39,627 nucleotides of DNA from an uncultured Pelagibacteraceae bacterium (GTDB lineage: Bacteria > Pseudomonadota > Alphaproteobacteria > Pelagibacterales > Pelagibacteraceae). The translations under genes were made by a program, and so were the position numbers. The stretch lies in contig CABZCA010000003.1 in the NCBI GenBank assembly GCA_902524115.1, positions 1 to 39,627 of the forward strand, read 5' to 3'. The number at the start of each line of letters is the position of its first letter. The stretch's first letter is position 1. Under the pieces are notes generated by a model. That model did not search any database. It was not told the DNA's origin and saw only the letters and a program-made list of their open reading frames with translations. Positions 1-9,608 of the stretch are shown here, piece after piece.

Positions 1-630
1 TACCAATTAAAAAATAATATTATTTCTTTAAAATCTCCAGAAAAAAAAAATGATATAAAAATTGATACAACAATTGATTTATCACCCTTTTATCTCAATT
101 CGAATATTACCTTGAATAAGCAAAATATAAATTTTTTGGTAGATGAATTAATGTTTTCCATATTAAACTTAAAGCCTGATTTATTAGGTAATGTAAATGG
201 AGATATCAAATTCCTTTTTAATAATATCGAGCACGAACTTATAAGAAGTGGTAATATAAGTTTAAATATAAGCCAAAAAACTATTAATTTAAGTGAAGTT
301 TTATTCAATATCGGTGAAATTGGCCAAATTGAAACTGAAATAAAATATAAAGAGGAAAATGGTGATATAATATTTTATTCATCAAATTCTTTAATAATAA
401 AAAATAAAAAAGAGTTTGCTAAAAAATTTCAAGTAAAATCAAACAAAGTGAAAGATATAAATGTTATCAATTTTAAAATTGAGAAAAATATTAATACAGG
501 ATTAATATCAATATTTGATATAAAAATTAATCAAGATATCAATCATTTCAAAAAAAACGGTAAATCTAGATATAACATTAGAAATTCACAAGAGCTTAAA
601 TCTTTAGTCAAAAATATTATAAAAAGTTAG
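1..630 (+). CDS. C-terminal part of an AsmA-like / DUF3971-type envelope protein (5' truncated)
   Basis: The reading frame is open from the first base of the window to the TAG at 628-630, so this is the 3' part of a longer gene. The TTG at 112 is merely inside the frame and is not a convincing start. The visible ~209 residues are rich in Ile, Asn and Lys, with alternating short beta-strand-like stretches and phrases such as GNVNGDIKF and [12 protein letters not shown]. These resemble the repetitive beta C-terminal region of AsmA/TamB-like proteins, which in Gram-negatives are anchored in the inner membrane and span the periplasm. No catalytic motif is visible. The family call rests on general texture only and is tentative. 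The gene converges on fumC and shares four bases with it. Confidence 0.4.
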   Translation, partial: YQLKNNIISLKSPEKKNDIKIDTTIDLSPFYLNSNITLNKQNINFLVDELMFSILNLKPDLLGNVNGDIKFLFNNIEHELIRSGNISLNISQKTINLSEVLFNIGEIGQIETEIKYKEENGDIIFYSSNSLIIKNKKEFAKKFQVKSNKVKDINVINFKIEKNINTGLISIFDIKINQDINHFKKNGKSRYNIRNSQELKSLVKNIIKS

Positions 631-2015
631 TCTGGTTTTATCATTTTGTTAGGATCAACAATTGTATTATACTCTTTCTCATTTATTAATCCTGATTTTA
701 GTGCTTCAGTTTTTAAAGTAGTTTTATTTTTTAATGCATTTTTTGCAATCCTTGCAGCATTATCGTAGCCAATCTTGGGAGATAAGGCAGTTACCAGCAT
801 CAAAGAGTTTTCTACTAAGTGTTTAATTCTATGTTTGTCAGCTTTTAGTCCAGAGATACAATACTTTGCAAAACTTTTTGTGCTATCTGAGAGAATTTGG
901 ATTGATTGAAGTACATTATGAATTATTAAAGGTTTAAAAACATTAAGCTCAAAATGACCATGTGAACCAGCCATTGTAATTCCATTGTGGTTACCAATTA
1001 CTTTCACACATACCATTGTTACAGCCTCACATTGAGTTGGATTTACTTTACCAGGCATAATTGATGATCCAGGTTCATTCTCTGGTAATATCAACTCTCC
1101 ATATCCAGCTCTTGGTCCCGAACCTAAAAATCTAATATCATTTGCGATTTTCATTAAACATACTGCAGTTGTATTTAATGTACCTGAATAATTTACTATT
1201 GCATCATGAGCAGCAAGTGCAGCAAACTTATTTTTAGCTGGCTTAAAAGGTAACTTTGTGATTTTTTTTATTTCATTTACTATTTTCTTATCAAAATTTT
1301 TTTTGGTATTAATACCTGTACCCACTGCTGTCCCACCTTGTGCTAAAAAATAAATTTCATTCAGTGAAACTTTTATTCTTTTAATGCATTCTTCTAGTTG
1401 AGATTGGTAGCCAGAAAATTCTTGACCCAATGATAAAGGAGTAGCATCTTGAAGGTGTGTTCTACCTATTTTGACTATCTTATTAAATTCACTTACCTTT
1501 TTTTTTAATTCTTTATTTAATAATACTAAACTTGGTAATAGTTTCTCTCTAGTTTCCATTGCTATTGCAATATGCATTGCAGTTGGAAATACATCATTAG
1601 TAGACTGAGATTTATTAACATGATCGTTAGGATGCACTGGTTTTTTTGTACCCTTTTTTCCTTTTAGTATTTCAATTGCTCTATTAGAAATAACTTCATT
1701 CACGTTCATATTTGTTTGTGTGCCAGAACCAGTTTGCCAAACTTTAAGAGGGAAATGATTATCTAATTTTCCTGCAATAACTTCATTAGAGGCTTGTGCA
1801 ATTGATTTATAAATTTTTGAATTAATATCTTTGCTTTTATAATTTGTAATAGCTGCTGCTTTTTTTATAATAGCTATAGATTTTATTAATTTTAATCCTA
1901 CTAATACATCTCCTATATCAAAGTATTTTTTCGATCTTTGTGTGGATGCTCCCCAATACTTATCCACAGGCACATTTATAGAACCAATGCTATCATATTC
2001 TTTTCTGAATTTCAT
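627..2015 (-). CDS. fumC: Class II fumarate hydratase
   Basis: This is the iron-independent fumarase of the TCA cycle (fumarate + water to L-malate), 462 residues, the usual length for the class. The aspartase/fumarase signature [11 protein letters not shown] is complete, followed by TQCE. Upstream are the conserved blocks [15 protein letters not shown], with the catalytic-region Ser/Thr/Asn, and [16 protein letters not shown]. The N-terminus ([18 protein letters not shown]) matches the family start, so the ATG at 2013-2015 is right. Aspartase and argininosuccinate lyase share the superfamily, but the N-terminal region and the [15 protein letters not shown] block favour fumarase. Its stop overlaps that of the upstream convergent gene. 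Confidence 0.95.
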   Translation of the reverse strand: MKFRKEYDSIGSINVPVDKYWGASTQRSKKYFDIGDVLVGLKLIKSIAIIKKAAAITNYKSKDINSKIYKSIAQASNEVIAGKLDNHFPLKVWQTGSGTQTNMNVNEVISNRAIEILKGKKGTKKPVHPNDHVNKSQSTNDVFPTAMHIAIAMETREKLLPSLVLLNKELKKKVSEFNKIVKIGRTHLQDATPLSLGQEFSGYQSQLEECIKRIKVSLNEIYFLAQGGTAVGTGINTKKNFDKKIVNEIKKITKLPFKPAKNKFAALAAHDAIVNYSGTLNTTAVCLMKIANDIRFLGSGPRAGYGELILPENEPGSSIMPGKVNPTQCEAVTMVCVKVIGNHNGITMAGSHGHFELNVFKPLIIHNVLQSIQILSDSTKSFAKYCISGLKADKHRIKHLVENSLMLVTALSPKIGYDNAARIAKNALKNKTTLKTEALKSGLINEKEYNTIVDPNKMIKPD

Positions 2016-2082
2016 ATTTTAGTTTAGAGGGTATATTTATACACTTATACATTAAATAATAATAAAATCATATAGGAGTAAA

Positions 2083-2454
2083 ATGACAAATTTTGAAAAA
2101 GTTGGCGTGTTTATGAAAACTTTTAATCAAGATGTAAAAGATTCATCAAGTTTAAGCACAGATAAAATTAATTCATTAAGAATTTCATTGATTAATGAAG
2201 AGTTAGAGGAACTTAAACAGGCAATATCAGAAAAAAATTTGACTGAAGTTGCAGATGCATTAACAGATATTTTGTATGTTACTTATGGCGCAGGTCATGC
2301 TTTTGGTATTAATTTAGATAAATGTTTTGAAGAAGTTCAAAAATCTAATATGAGTAAATTGGGAAAAGATGGAAAACCAATATATAATGAATTTGGAAAA
2401 GTTATGAAAGGACCAGACTATTTCAAACCAGATTTATCAAAATTTATTAAATAA
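2083..2454 (+). CDS. MazG-like / PRA-PH family nucleotide pyrophosphohydrolase
   Basis: This is a small all-alpha NTP pyrophosphohydrolase-like protein of 123 residues. The metal-binding pattern is visible as NEELEEL (E39, E40, E43) followed by EVADALTDILYV (E55, D58, D62), the EExxE...ExxD arrangement of the MazG and phosphoribosyl-ATP pyrophosphohydrolase superfamily. The tail LGKDGKPIYNEFGKVMKGP resembles that of single-domain dCTPase/MazG-like phage and bacterial proteins, which hydrolyse non-canonical or excess nucleotides to monophosphates. A TAGGAG ribosome-binding site sits just before the ATG. It is transcribed divergently from fumC across a 67-bp gap. It is not hisE, because the sequence lacks the HisE context. 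The exact substrate cannot be read. Confidence 0.8.
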   Translation: MTNFEKVGVFMKTFNQDVKDSSSLSTDKINSLRISLINEELEELKQAISEKNLTEVADALTDILYVTYGAGHAFGINLDKCFEEVQKSNMSKLGKDGKPIYNEFGKVMKGPDYFKPDLSKFIK

Positions 2455-2455
2455 T

Positions 2456-3337
2456 TTATATCCAACTTGGTCTTAACACCTTTATTTTTGCATCACCACA
2501 CTTTAGATCTTTATCAAAATTAAAGCTCTTATCTTCTAGTTTTAGTAAAGCAAATGGATTTTTATTATTGATCAATAACTTTCCTAAGTTTTTATTTTCA
2601 GAAGTAATTTCGTCACTATTGATCTCTCCATCTAAAACTTTAATTGCAAATAGTCTTTTATTAAGTTTATCTTTAAGTTTTATTCTAGCTGTATTTTCTT
2701 GCCCTACATAACATCCTTTTCTAAAGTCAATTCCATTTAGTTCTTCAAAATTACATTCAATTCCAAATATTTTGTCTTGCAGATTATTTGTATCAATTTG
2801 AGCAATTCCTAATTCATGACTGTAATTATAATATTCATTTACATCAGAAACTTTTAATCCCAATTTTTTTATAGAAAGATACAATTTTTCTAAATTAATC
2901 ACTAATCTGGCTCCTAATTTATCAGACCTTGGATCTAAAAGAATAGGATCTTCTCTAAATTTTATAGTAAAACCCATCTCATCTTTAGAATTTTCCAATT
3001 CTAGAAATTTTTCCTTTGTTAAATTTGCAACAACAAACTCATTACTTAGATTTAAAATTTCTACTTTAGATCTAAGCTTGTATAAATTTAACTGTTTATA
3101 TAAATTATCAATAATTTTCTTTTCACAATCCAAAAAATAGCCTGATTTATGTTTAATAATTATAAAATCGTAAAGATATTTGCCTTGTGGTGTTAAGAGA
3201 GCTGAGAAACAACTTCTATAATCTGACACATTTTCAATGTTGTTTGTAATTATATTTTGTAAAAATTCTCTAGCATCATCTCCATTAATATAAAGAAGAC
3301 CCCTATCCTCTAGGATGTAAATATTATTTCTATTCAT
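2456..3337 (-). CDS. ygfZ: YgfZ/GcvT-like folate-binding protein for Fe-S cluster maintenance
   Basis: The protein has 293 residues and relates to the glycine-cleavage T-protein fold. The diagnostic YgfZ motif K-G-C-Y-x-G-Q-E is intact as FRKGCYVGQE, with the invariant Cys at residue 209. In characterised members (E. coli YgfZ, mitochondrial Iba57) this Cys is needed for folate-dependent assembly or repair of certain 4Fe-4S enzymes and for radical-SAM tRNA modification. The N-terminus (LLYINGDDAREFLQNIITNN) is the standard family opening. The gene is convergent with the MazG-like gene, with one base between the stops, and diverges from dihydroorotase across 41 bp. Confidence 0.88.
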   Translation of the reverse strand: MNRNNIYILEDRGLLYINGDDAREFLQNIITNNIENVSDYRSCFSALLTPQGKYLYDFIIIKHKSGYFLDCEKKIIDNLYKQLNLYKLRSKVEILNLSNEFVVANLTKEKFLELENSKDEMGFTIKFREDPILLDPRSDKLGARLVINLEKLYLSIKKLGLKVSDVNEYYNYSHELGIAQIDTNNLQDKIFGIECNFEELNGIDFRKGCYVGQENTARIKLKDKLNKRLFAIKVLDGEINSDEITSENKNLGKLLINNKNPFALLKLEDKSFNFDKDLKCGDAKIKVLRPSWI

Positions 3338-3378
3338 ATTGTAATATTATAACGAATGATATAATACGTTTTTTATAA

Positions 3379-4689
3379 ATGTTAGACCTAATAATTAAAA
3401 ATGGGAAGTGTTATATTGATAAAGATCTCAAAGATGTTGATATAGGCATTCAAAACAGTAAGATTGTAAAAATTGGTAAGTTAGATGAAGACTCAAGTCA
3501 ATCAATAGATGCAACTGGACTTACTGTTCTTCCTGGCTGTATTGACACTCAGACACATTTTAGAGAACCAGGTTCAACAGACACTGAGGATTTAGCTTCT
3601 GGAAGTAGAGCAGCAATTGTTGGAGGTATAACCTCAGTATTTGAAATGCCCAATACTAATCCTGCAACTACAAACAAAGCAGAATTTCAAAGAAAAATAG
3701 ATTTAGCAAAAAATAGAATGTATTGTAATCATGCATTTTATTTTGGAGCAACTCCAACTAATCAAAGCGAATTAGCAGATCTTAAAGGTTTAGACGGATG
3801 TTGTGGAGTAAAATTATTTGCAGGCTCGTCCACGGGAACTTTATTAGTTCACAAGGAAGAAGACATTGAAAAAGTATTTGAAAGTACATCTAAAATTGTT
3901 GCAGTTCACTCAGAAGATGAAGATATTTTAAATTTAAGAAAGAAATTAAGAGAGAAAGGTAATGTTCATTCCCATCCAATTTGGAGAGATGAAGAATGTG
4001 CAATTTCATCTACTAGAAAGATTGTAAAAATTGCAAAAAGATTAGGTAAAAAGGCTCATATTTTGCATATTACTACTAAACAGGAGATTGATTTTTTATC
4101 TCAGAATAAGGGGGACATAACTTTTGAAATAACTCCACAGCATTTAACAATGTTTGCGCCAGATTGTTACGACAAACTAGGCACCTATGCTCAGATGAAT
4201 CCACCTATTAGAGAAAAAAGTCATTACGACAGGCTGTGGTATGCGGTAAGAAACAATTATAATGATACTATCGGTTCGGATCACGCTCCTCATCTAAAGA
4301 TAAATAAAGACAAAGAATATCCAGATACCCCTTCAGGAATGCCTGGGGTTCAAACCTTATTACCTGTGATGCTGAACCATTTAAATGATGGAAAACTAAC
4401 TTTAATTCAGCTTATAAATCTCGTCTGTGAAAATCCAGCGAAAATTTTTGGTATTATAGGTAAGGGGTATATAAAGGAAAACTATGATGCCGACTTTACA
4501 ATTGTGGATATGAACAAAATTATTGAAATCAAAAACGAAAAAATAGAGAGTAAGTGTGGATGGTCACCTTTCGATGGGCATAAGTTTAAGGGAACTCCAG
4601 TTTATACAATCATAAATGGAGAGATTAAAATGAAAGATGGAGAAATCCTTGGAGAAGCATCAGGTAAGCCCATCAAGTTTGATAATTAA
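3379..4689 (+). CDS. pyrC: Dihydroorotase (amidohydrolase, PyrC class I-like)
   Basis: This cyclic amidohydrolase of 436 residues should interconvert carbamoyl-aspartate and dihydroorotate in pyrimidine synthesis. Recognisable blocks are DTQTHFREPG (55-64), the MPNTNPATT loop, VKLFAGSSTG with Lys145 in the position of the carboxylated lysine, His177 in VHSED, His230 in HILHITT, and Asp301 in GSDHAPH. The first histidine of the usual D-x-H-x-H metal motif is Gln58 here. To my recollection a DDQVHFREPG-type branch of dihydroorotases carries the same change, so this probably marks a subfamily rather than loss of function. Allantoinase or dihydropyrimidinase are less likely given FREPG and MPNTNP. 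The stop is 6 bp from the convergent prpE stop. Confidence 0.87.
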   Translation: MLDLIIKNGKCYIDKDLKDVDIGIQNSKIVKIGKLDEDSSQSIDATGLTVLPGCIDTQTHFREPGSTDTEDLASGSRAAIVGGITSVFEMPNTNPATTNKAEFQRKIDLAKNRMYCNHAFYFGATPTNQSELADLKGLDGCCGVKLFAGSSTGTLLVHKEEDIEKVFESTSKIVAVHSEDEDILNLRKKLREKGNVHSHPIWRDEECAISSTRKIVKIAKRLGKKAHILHITTKQEIDFLSQNKGDITFEITPQHLTMFAPDCYDKLGTYAQMNPPIREKSHYDRLWYAVRNNYNDTIGSDHAPHLKINKDKEYPDTPSGMPGVQTLLPVMLNHLNDGKLTLIQLINLVCENPAKIFGIIGKGYIKENYDADFTIVDMNKIIEIKNEKIESKCGWSPFDGHKFKGTPVYTIINGEIKMKDGEILGEASGKPIKFDN

Positions 4690-4695
4690 TCTAAT

Positions 4696-6594
4696 TTATT
4701 TAATCAGAATTTTATTTTCTATTAAACTTTGAGTAATCTCCTCTAAAATTTCAGGATCATCGATTGTTGCTGGCATTTTATAATCTTCCTTATCGGCAAT
4801 TTTACGAATAGTTCCTCTCAATATTTTTCCTGATCTTGTTTTCGGTAATCTTTTTATAACTATTACAACTTTAAAAGCAGCAACTGGTCCAATTTTATCT
4901 CTTACCATTTTAATACATTCCTTTGAGATAGTTTCATTGTCTTTTTCAACACCAGATTTTAAAACAACTAAACCAATAGGCAATTGTCCTTTCAATTTAT
5001 CTGCAGTACCAAGAACAGCACACTCAGCAACTGATTGATGTTCAGACAATACCTCTTCAATCGCACCTGTCGATAATCTATGACCAGCAACATTTATAAT
5101 GTCATCGGTTCGCGACATAATCCAAATGTATCCATCTTCATCAATGTGTCCTGCATCATAAGTTTGATAGTAGCCTTTATAATTAGTCATATAATTTTCT
5201 TCATATCTTTTGTCTGCATTCCAAAGTGTTGGAAATGTTCCTGGAGGTAAAGGTAATTTAACAACTATATCTCCCATTTCATTTGTTTTTGCTATTGAAT
5301 GATCTGGTTTAATTACTTTTACATTATAACCTGGAACTGCTTTACATGCTGAACCGTACTTAGTTTTTTGCATTTCTATTCCAGTACAATTTGAACTAAT
5401 TGCCCAACTAGTTTCCGTTTGCCACCAATGATCTATAACAGGAACATTTAAAAGATTTTCAGCCCACTTAATTGTATCTGGATCAGCTCTTTCTCCAGCC
5501 AGAAATAAAGATTGAAAAGAACTTAAATCATATTTTGAGAAAAACTTTCCATCTGGGTCTTCTTTTTTAATAGCTCTAAATGCTGTTGGAGCAGTGAATA
5601 AAGATTTAATTTTATACTCTGAAATTATTCTCCAAAATACTCCTGCATCAGGAGTCCCAACGGGCTTTCCTTCAAATAATACTGTAGTACATCCTTTAAA
5701 TAATGGAGCATAAACAATATATGAATGTCCCACTATCCATCCAATGTCACTAGCTGACCACCACACATCATTTTCATCTACATTGTAAATATTTTTCATC
5801 GTCCACTTAAGAGCAACAATATGACCTCCAACATCTCTTACTATACCTTTTGGTATTCCTGTAGTTCCAGATGTATATAAAATGTAAGCAAAATCATTTG
5901 CTCCAATCTCAACACAATCTTTATTTTTGGCGTTAACAAGTGACTCTTCCCAACTGATTTCAAGTGGGGAGTTGAGTTTTACTTCGTTATCTTTTCTTTG
6001 AAAGAAAATTACTTTCTCCACTTTATGGTTTGCAAGTTTCAATGCTCCATCAACTAAAGGTCTATATTCAACAGTTCGTCCAGGCTCAAATCCACAGGAT
6101 GCAGTAATTAAAATTTTTGCTTTACTATCATCAATTCTGCTTGCTAATTCATTTGAGGCAAATCCCCCAAAGACAACCGAGTGTATTGCACCAATTCTTC
6201 CACAGGCCAGCATGGCTATAACGGCCTCAGGTATCATAGGCATATAAATTATTACTCTGTCGCCTTTTTTAATACCTAGATTATCTAGTGCTCCTGCAAA
6301 TTTTGATATTTTCTCTTTTAATTCACTATATGTAAATTTTGCTTTACTGTTAGTTATAGGGCTATCATAGATTAAAGCAGTCTTATCACCGTTACCATTG
6401 TCAATATGAACATCAATTGCATTGTAACAGGTGTTTGTAACGCCATCTTCAAACCATTTATAAAATGGAGGATTAGATTTGTTTAAAATCTTGTTAGGTT
6501 TTTTAAACCAAAAGATATCATCTGACACCTTTTTCCAAAATTTCTCAGGATTTTGAATAGACTCTTCATAAATTTCTTTAAAACTATTTTTCAT
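4696..6594 (-). CDS. prpE: Propionyl-CoA synthetase-type acyl-CoA synthetase
   Basis: This ANL-superfamily acyl-CoA synthetase of 632 residues activates a short-chain acid with ATP to an acyl-adenylate and then to the CoA thioester. The P-loop YTSGTTGIPKG and the C-terminal TRSGKILRGTIRK are both present; Lys590 is the adenylation lysine that acetyltransferases control in the family. The block FEPGRTVEYRPLVDGAL and the phrase GHIVALKWTMKNIYN are closer to PrpE than to acetyl-CoA synthetase, and the N-terminal FWFKKPNKILNKSNPPFYKWFEDG agrees. Propionate is the likely substrate; acrylate or 3-hydroxypropionate, both relevant to DMSP breakdown, cannot be excluded. It stands alone, divergent from proteorhodopsin. 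Confidence 0.85.
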   Translation of the reverse strand: MKNSFKEIYEESIQNPEKFWKKVSDDIFWFKKPNKILNKSNPPFYKWFEDGVTNTCYNAIDVHIDNGNGDKTALIYDSPITNSKAKFTYSELKEKISKFAGALDNLGIKKGDRVIIYMPMIPEAVIAMLACGRIGAIHSVVFGGFASNELASRIDDSKAKILITASCGFEPGRTVEYRPLVDGALKLANHKVEKVIFFQRKDNEVKLNSPLEISWEESLVNAKNKDCVEIGANDFAYILYTSGTTGIPKGIVRDVGGHIVALKWTMKNIYNVDENDVWWSASDIGWIVGHSYIVYAPLFKGCTTVLFEGKPVGTPDAGVFWRIISEYKIKSLFTAPTAFRAIKKEDPDGKFFSKYDLSSFQSLFLAGERADPDTIKWAENLLNVPVIDHWWQTETSWAISSNCTGIEMQKTKYGSACKAVPGYNVKVIKPDHSIAKTNEMGDIVVKLPLPPGTFPTLWNADKRYEENYMTNYKGYYQTYDAGHIDEDGYIWIMSRTDDIINVAGHRLSTGAIEEVLSEHQSVAECAVLGTADKLKGQLPIGLVVLKSGVEKDNETISKECIKMVRDKIGPVAAFKVVIVIKRLPKTRSGKILRGTIRKIADKEDYKMPATIDDPEILEEITQSLIENKILIK

Positions 6595-6607
6595 AGTGAT
6601 TTGTTTT

Positions 6608-6638
6608 TTGACACACTTTTATAATGATTTTATATAAT
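6608..6638 (+). promoter_or_regulatory. Candidate sigma70 promoter for proteorhodopsin
   Basis: A perfect TTGACA at 6608-6613 is followed by 17 nt and TATATA at 6631-6636, or by 19 nt and TATAAT at 6633-6638. If used, transcription would start near 6643 and leave a leader of roughly 165 nt before the proteorhodopsin start. A weaker alternative nearer the gene is TTCAAC-N17-TATTTA around 6700-6728. Inferred from consensus only. Confidence 0.4.
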
Positions 6639-6761
6639 AGGTTGTATTTAATTTCATAAAGTTAATAAAATCAATACTTATTGCTTCAAAATAACTCTTC
6701 AACAAACTTATTTTATTTGTTATTTAACCCCTAACTTTAGATCATTCATTAGATTGGTCTG

Positions 6762-6779
6762 TAGTTTAAATTTAAACTA
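6762..6779. promoter_or_regulatory. Perfect 18-bp palindrome upstream of proteorhodopsin
   Basis: TAGTTTAAATTTAAACTA reads identically on both strands. It ends 15 bp before the Shine-Dalgarno element and 27 bp before the chosen ATG. With no unpaired centre it suits a dimeric DNA-binding protein better than an RNA hairpin. No regulator is identifiable from this window. Confidence 0.45.
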
Positions 6780-6793
6780 AAAAAACTAACTAT

Positions 6794-6800
6794 GAGGGAG
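6794..6800 (+). promoter_or_regulatory. Shine-Dalgarno sequence that fixes the proteorhodopsin start
   Basis: GAGGGAG lies six T residues upstream of the ATG at 6807. The in-frame ATG at 6792 would place this element inside the coding sequence, so it is better read as part of the ribosome-binding region. Confidence 0.7.
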
Positions 6801-6806
6801 TTTTTT

Positions 6807-7571
6807 ATGAAGACAATGAAAATGTTAGCATTAGCGGCAGTGCTTTTCGGAGCAACTACGGCAGCTAACGCAGCAACTGCCTTTTTAGCCACAGACGATT
6901 TTGTAGGTATTTCGTTTTGGTTAATATCAATGGGTATGTTAGCAGCTACAGCGTTTTTCTTTATGGAACAGGCTAACGTCAGTTCACAATGGAGAAAATC
7001 AGTAAACGTAGCTGGATTAGTAACAGGTATAGCATTTATTCACTACATGTATATGAGAGCAGTATGGATTGAAACAGGTGATACTCCAACTGTTTACAGA
7101 TACATTGACTGGTTAATTACTGTACCACTACAGCTAGTAGAATTTTACTTAATTCTTTCAGCAGTACGAAAAGTTGACACAAACATATTCTGGAGAATCT
7201 TAATTGGTTCACTAGTTATGTTAATAGGTGGATATCTTGGAGAAGCTGGATTCATTAACGCTACACTAGGTTTCATAATCGGTATGGCTGGATGGATTTA
7301 TATTCTTTATGAAATCTTTTCAGGAGAAGCAGGAAAAGTTGCTGCTAAATCTGGAAATAAATCTTTAGTAACTGCATTTGGAGCTTTAAGAATGATTGTT
7401 ACTGTAGGTTGGGCTATTTACCCATTAGGTTACATTTTTGGTTACCTAACAGGTGGAATAGATGGTAACGCATTAAACGTTATCTATAACTTAGCAGACT
7501 TTGTTAATAAAATCGCATTTGGTTTAATTATCTGGTCTTGTGCAGTTTCTAACTCTACAAGAAGAGCATAG
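6807..7571 (+). CDS. Proteorhodopsin, light-driven proton pump (blue-tuned)
   Basis: This is a retinal-binding seven-helix inner-membrane proton pump of 254 residues. A cleavable signal peptide (about 1-22, ending ANA) precedes the helices. Using the ATG at 6807, the key residues are His79, Arg98, Asp101 (primary acceptor), Glu112 (proton donor) and Lys235 (retinal Schiff base) in NLADFVNKIAFG. These correspond to His75, Arg94, Asp97, Glu108 and Lys231 of the reference proteorhodopsin. The spectral-tuning position (105 in that reference) is Gln109, codon CAG at 7131, in TVPLQLVEF, which in this family gives blue absorption. The pattern D/E marks a proton pump rather than a Na+ or Cl- pump. 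Asn and Phe codons end in C more often than in neighbours, fitting high expression. A strong SD precedes it and a terminator follows. No retinal synthesis genes lie in the window. Confidence 0.96.
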   Translation: MKTMKMLALAAVLFGATTAANAATAFLATDDFVGISFWLISMGMLAATAFFFMEQANVSSQWRKSVNVAGLVTGIAFIHYMYMRAVWIETGDTPTVYRYIDWLITVPLQLVEFYLILSAVRKVDTNIFWRILIGSLVMLIGGYLGEAGFINATLGFIIGMAGWIYILYEIFSGEAGKVAAKSGNKSLVTAFGALRMIVTVGWAIYPLGYIFGYLTGGIDGNALNVIYNLADFVNKIAFGLIIWSCAVSNSTRRA

Positions 7572-7594
7572 TAACAATTAGTTACGATATATAA

Positions 7595-7968
<374 letters not shown>

Positions 7969-7969
<1 letters not shown>

Positions 7970-8982
7970 TGATTAAAACTGATGTTGTAATAGTCGGCGC
8001 AGGTCCAACTGGATTATTTTGTGCTCATCAACTTGGAATTATCGGATTGAAGTGTGAAATAGTTGATAACTTAGATAAAATAGGCGGTCAATGTATAGAG
8101 CTTTATCCTGACAAACCAATTTATGATATTCCCGCAGTCCCAGAGTGTACAGGAGAAGAGCTTACGAATAACTTAGTAGAACAAATAAAACCATTTAATT
8201 TTAAGTTTCATTTAAATGACAGAGTTCAAGAGCTTAAAAAAGAAAACGATAATTGGATTATTAAAACAACTAATAGAAAAGAATTTCATGCACCAAATGT
8301 TGTAATTGCCGGAGGTGTTGGTTCGTTTGAACCGAGAAAATTTCCAACAAAAAGTGCAGAAAAATTTGATGGAACTTCAGTTTTGTATTCAATTAAAGAC
8401 AAAACTATTTTTAAAGATAAGTCAGTTGCTATATTTGGAGGTGGAGACAGTGCTCTTGATTGGGCAATAGAACTTTCTAATACTTCTAAAGTTTCACTTA
8501 TCCATAGAAGAGATGAGTTTAGAGGTGCACATGCGAGCGTACAAAAAATTAAAGAATTAAGTGAAAAAAATATAATTAATTTATTTACTAAATACTCAAT
8601 TAAAGATGTCAAAGGAAATGGATCATTAGAAGAAGTAGAAATTAAAAGTGAAGACGGGGAGAGTAAAATATTAAAAGCAGATTATGTTTTGGGTTTCTTT
8701 GGTTTGATAATGCAACTTGGCCCAATAGCAGAATGGGGACTTAATTTAGATAAAAAAGTAATACCAGTTAATACTGAAAATTTTGAAACTAATAAAAAAG
8801 GTATATTTGCTATTGGCGATATATGTACTTACCCAGGAAAACTTAAATTAATCTTATCAGGTTTTCATGAAGGTGCTCTAGCTGCAAGAGGTTGTTTCAA
8901 GTATGCAAGACCAAATGAAAAATACAGATTTGAATTTACAACAGCATCTAGTACTATCAAAGACAGATTGGGTGTAAAATAG
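7969..8982 (+). CDS. Ferredoxin-NADP+ reductase, thioredoxin reductase-like (FNR2) type
   Basis: This 337-residue flavoprotein has an N-terminal FAD-binding dinucleotide motif VIVGAGPTGLF (residues 8-17) and an NAD(P)H-binding motif FGGGDSALDWA near residue 157. The C-terminal IFAIGDICTYPGK is the second FAD motif. The CxxC redox pair that true thioredoxin reductases carry between the two dinucleotide motifs is absent, which identifies the YumC-like ferredoxin/flavodoxin reductase branch that database annotation often mislabels as TrxB. The start overlaps the ferredoxin stop (TAATG) and its stop overlaps the GST start (TAGTG). It should move electrons between NADPH and the adjacent ferredoxin; direction is not determinable. 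Confidence 0.88.
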
Positions 8983-9608
8983 TGATTGAGCTATTTACCG
9001 CTGATACTCCGAATGGTTGGAAAATTAGTATCATGCTTGAAGAAATAAAACTTGATTATAAAGTTACAAAGGTAAATTTATCTGAAGGTGAACAACATAA
9101 AGCAGAATTCAAAAAAATTAGTCCATTTAACAAAATTCCAGTAATTACAGATCACGAAAATAATAAATCAATCTTCGAGTCCGGAGCAATACTGATGTAT
9201 CTAGGTGCAAAAAGTAAAATGTTTTATCCAGAAGAGAATAGACTAGAGATAAATCAATGGTTAATGGCCCAGATGGGTTTGATTGGTCCAATGATAGGAC
9301 AGCACCATCAGTTTCATTATTATCATCAAGGTAAAAGTGAGTGGGGAGAAGAAAGATACTTTAAGATTACAAGAAAACTTTATGAAGATTTAGAAGCACG
9401 ACTTTCAGCAAGTAATTATTTAGCAGGTAAAGATTATTCGATCGCAGACATTGCCACATGGTCTTGGATTGCAAGACACAAAAGACATGACATTGGATTA
9501 GAAAATTTCAAAGGTTTAGCAAGATGGTATGTGGATATTGCAAAACGTCCTGCAGTGATCAAAGGATTTAAAGTACTAAATAAAGATGCTGAGATAGATT
9601 ACCCTTAA
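8982..9608 (+). CDS. Glutathione S-transferase, YfcG/nu-class-like
   Basis: The protein has 208 residues, with an N-terminal thioredoxin-fold domain (about 1-82) and an all-helical C-terminal domain. The opening TADTPNGWKISIMLEEI has the Thr-x-Asn arrangement of the YfcG/Ure2p-like class. NKIPVI supplies the cis-Pro, and FESGAILMYLG holds the Glu-Ser pair that grips the gamma-glutamyl group. Such enzymes usually show disulfide-bond reductase or peroxidase activity with glutathione. The GTG start at 8982 overlaps the reductase stop by one base, so it is the third gene of the ferredoxin-reductase-GST operon. Its role beside a ferredoxin pair is unknown; redox protection is an inference. Confidence 0.88.
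   Translation: MIELFTADTPNGWKISIMLEEIKLDYKVTKVNLSEGEQHKAEFKKISPFNKIPVITDHENNKSIFESGAILMYLGAKSKMFYPEENRLEINQWLMAQMGLIGPMIGQHHQFHYYHQGKSEWGEERYFKITRKLYEDLEARLSASNYLAGKDYSIADIATWSWIARHKRHDIGLENFKGLARWYVDIAKRPAVIKGFKVLNKDAEIDYP

Larger units (their letters stand above)
6595..6806. other. Intergenic region between prpE and proteorhodopsin
   Basis: This 212-bp stretch is the longest non-coding gap in the window. It holds a near-consensus plus-strand promoter (6608-6638), an 18-bp perfect palindrome (6762-6779) and the proteorhodopsin ribosome-binding site (6794-6800). It must also contain the prpE promoter on the other strand, for which I see only weak AT-rich candidates near 6615-6640. No ORF or structured RNA family was recognised. 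Confidence 0.6.

Noticed and set aside
3379..4689. Dihydroorotase as an inactive pseudoenzyme
   Set aside because: Only one ligand differs and the rest of the active site is intact; a known branch seems to share the Gln.
6792..6806. Upstream ATG of proteorhodopsin at 6792
   Set aside because: It lies in the Shine-Dalgarno element; starting at 6807 gives a normal signal peptide and good SD spacing.
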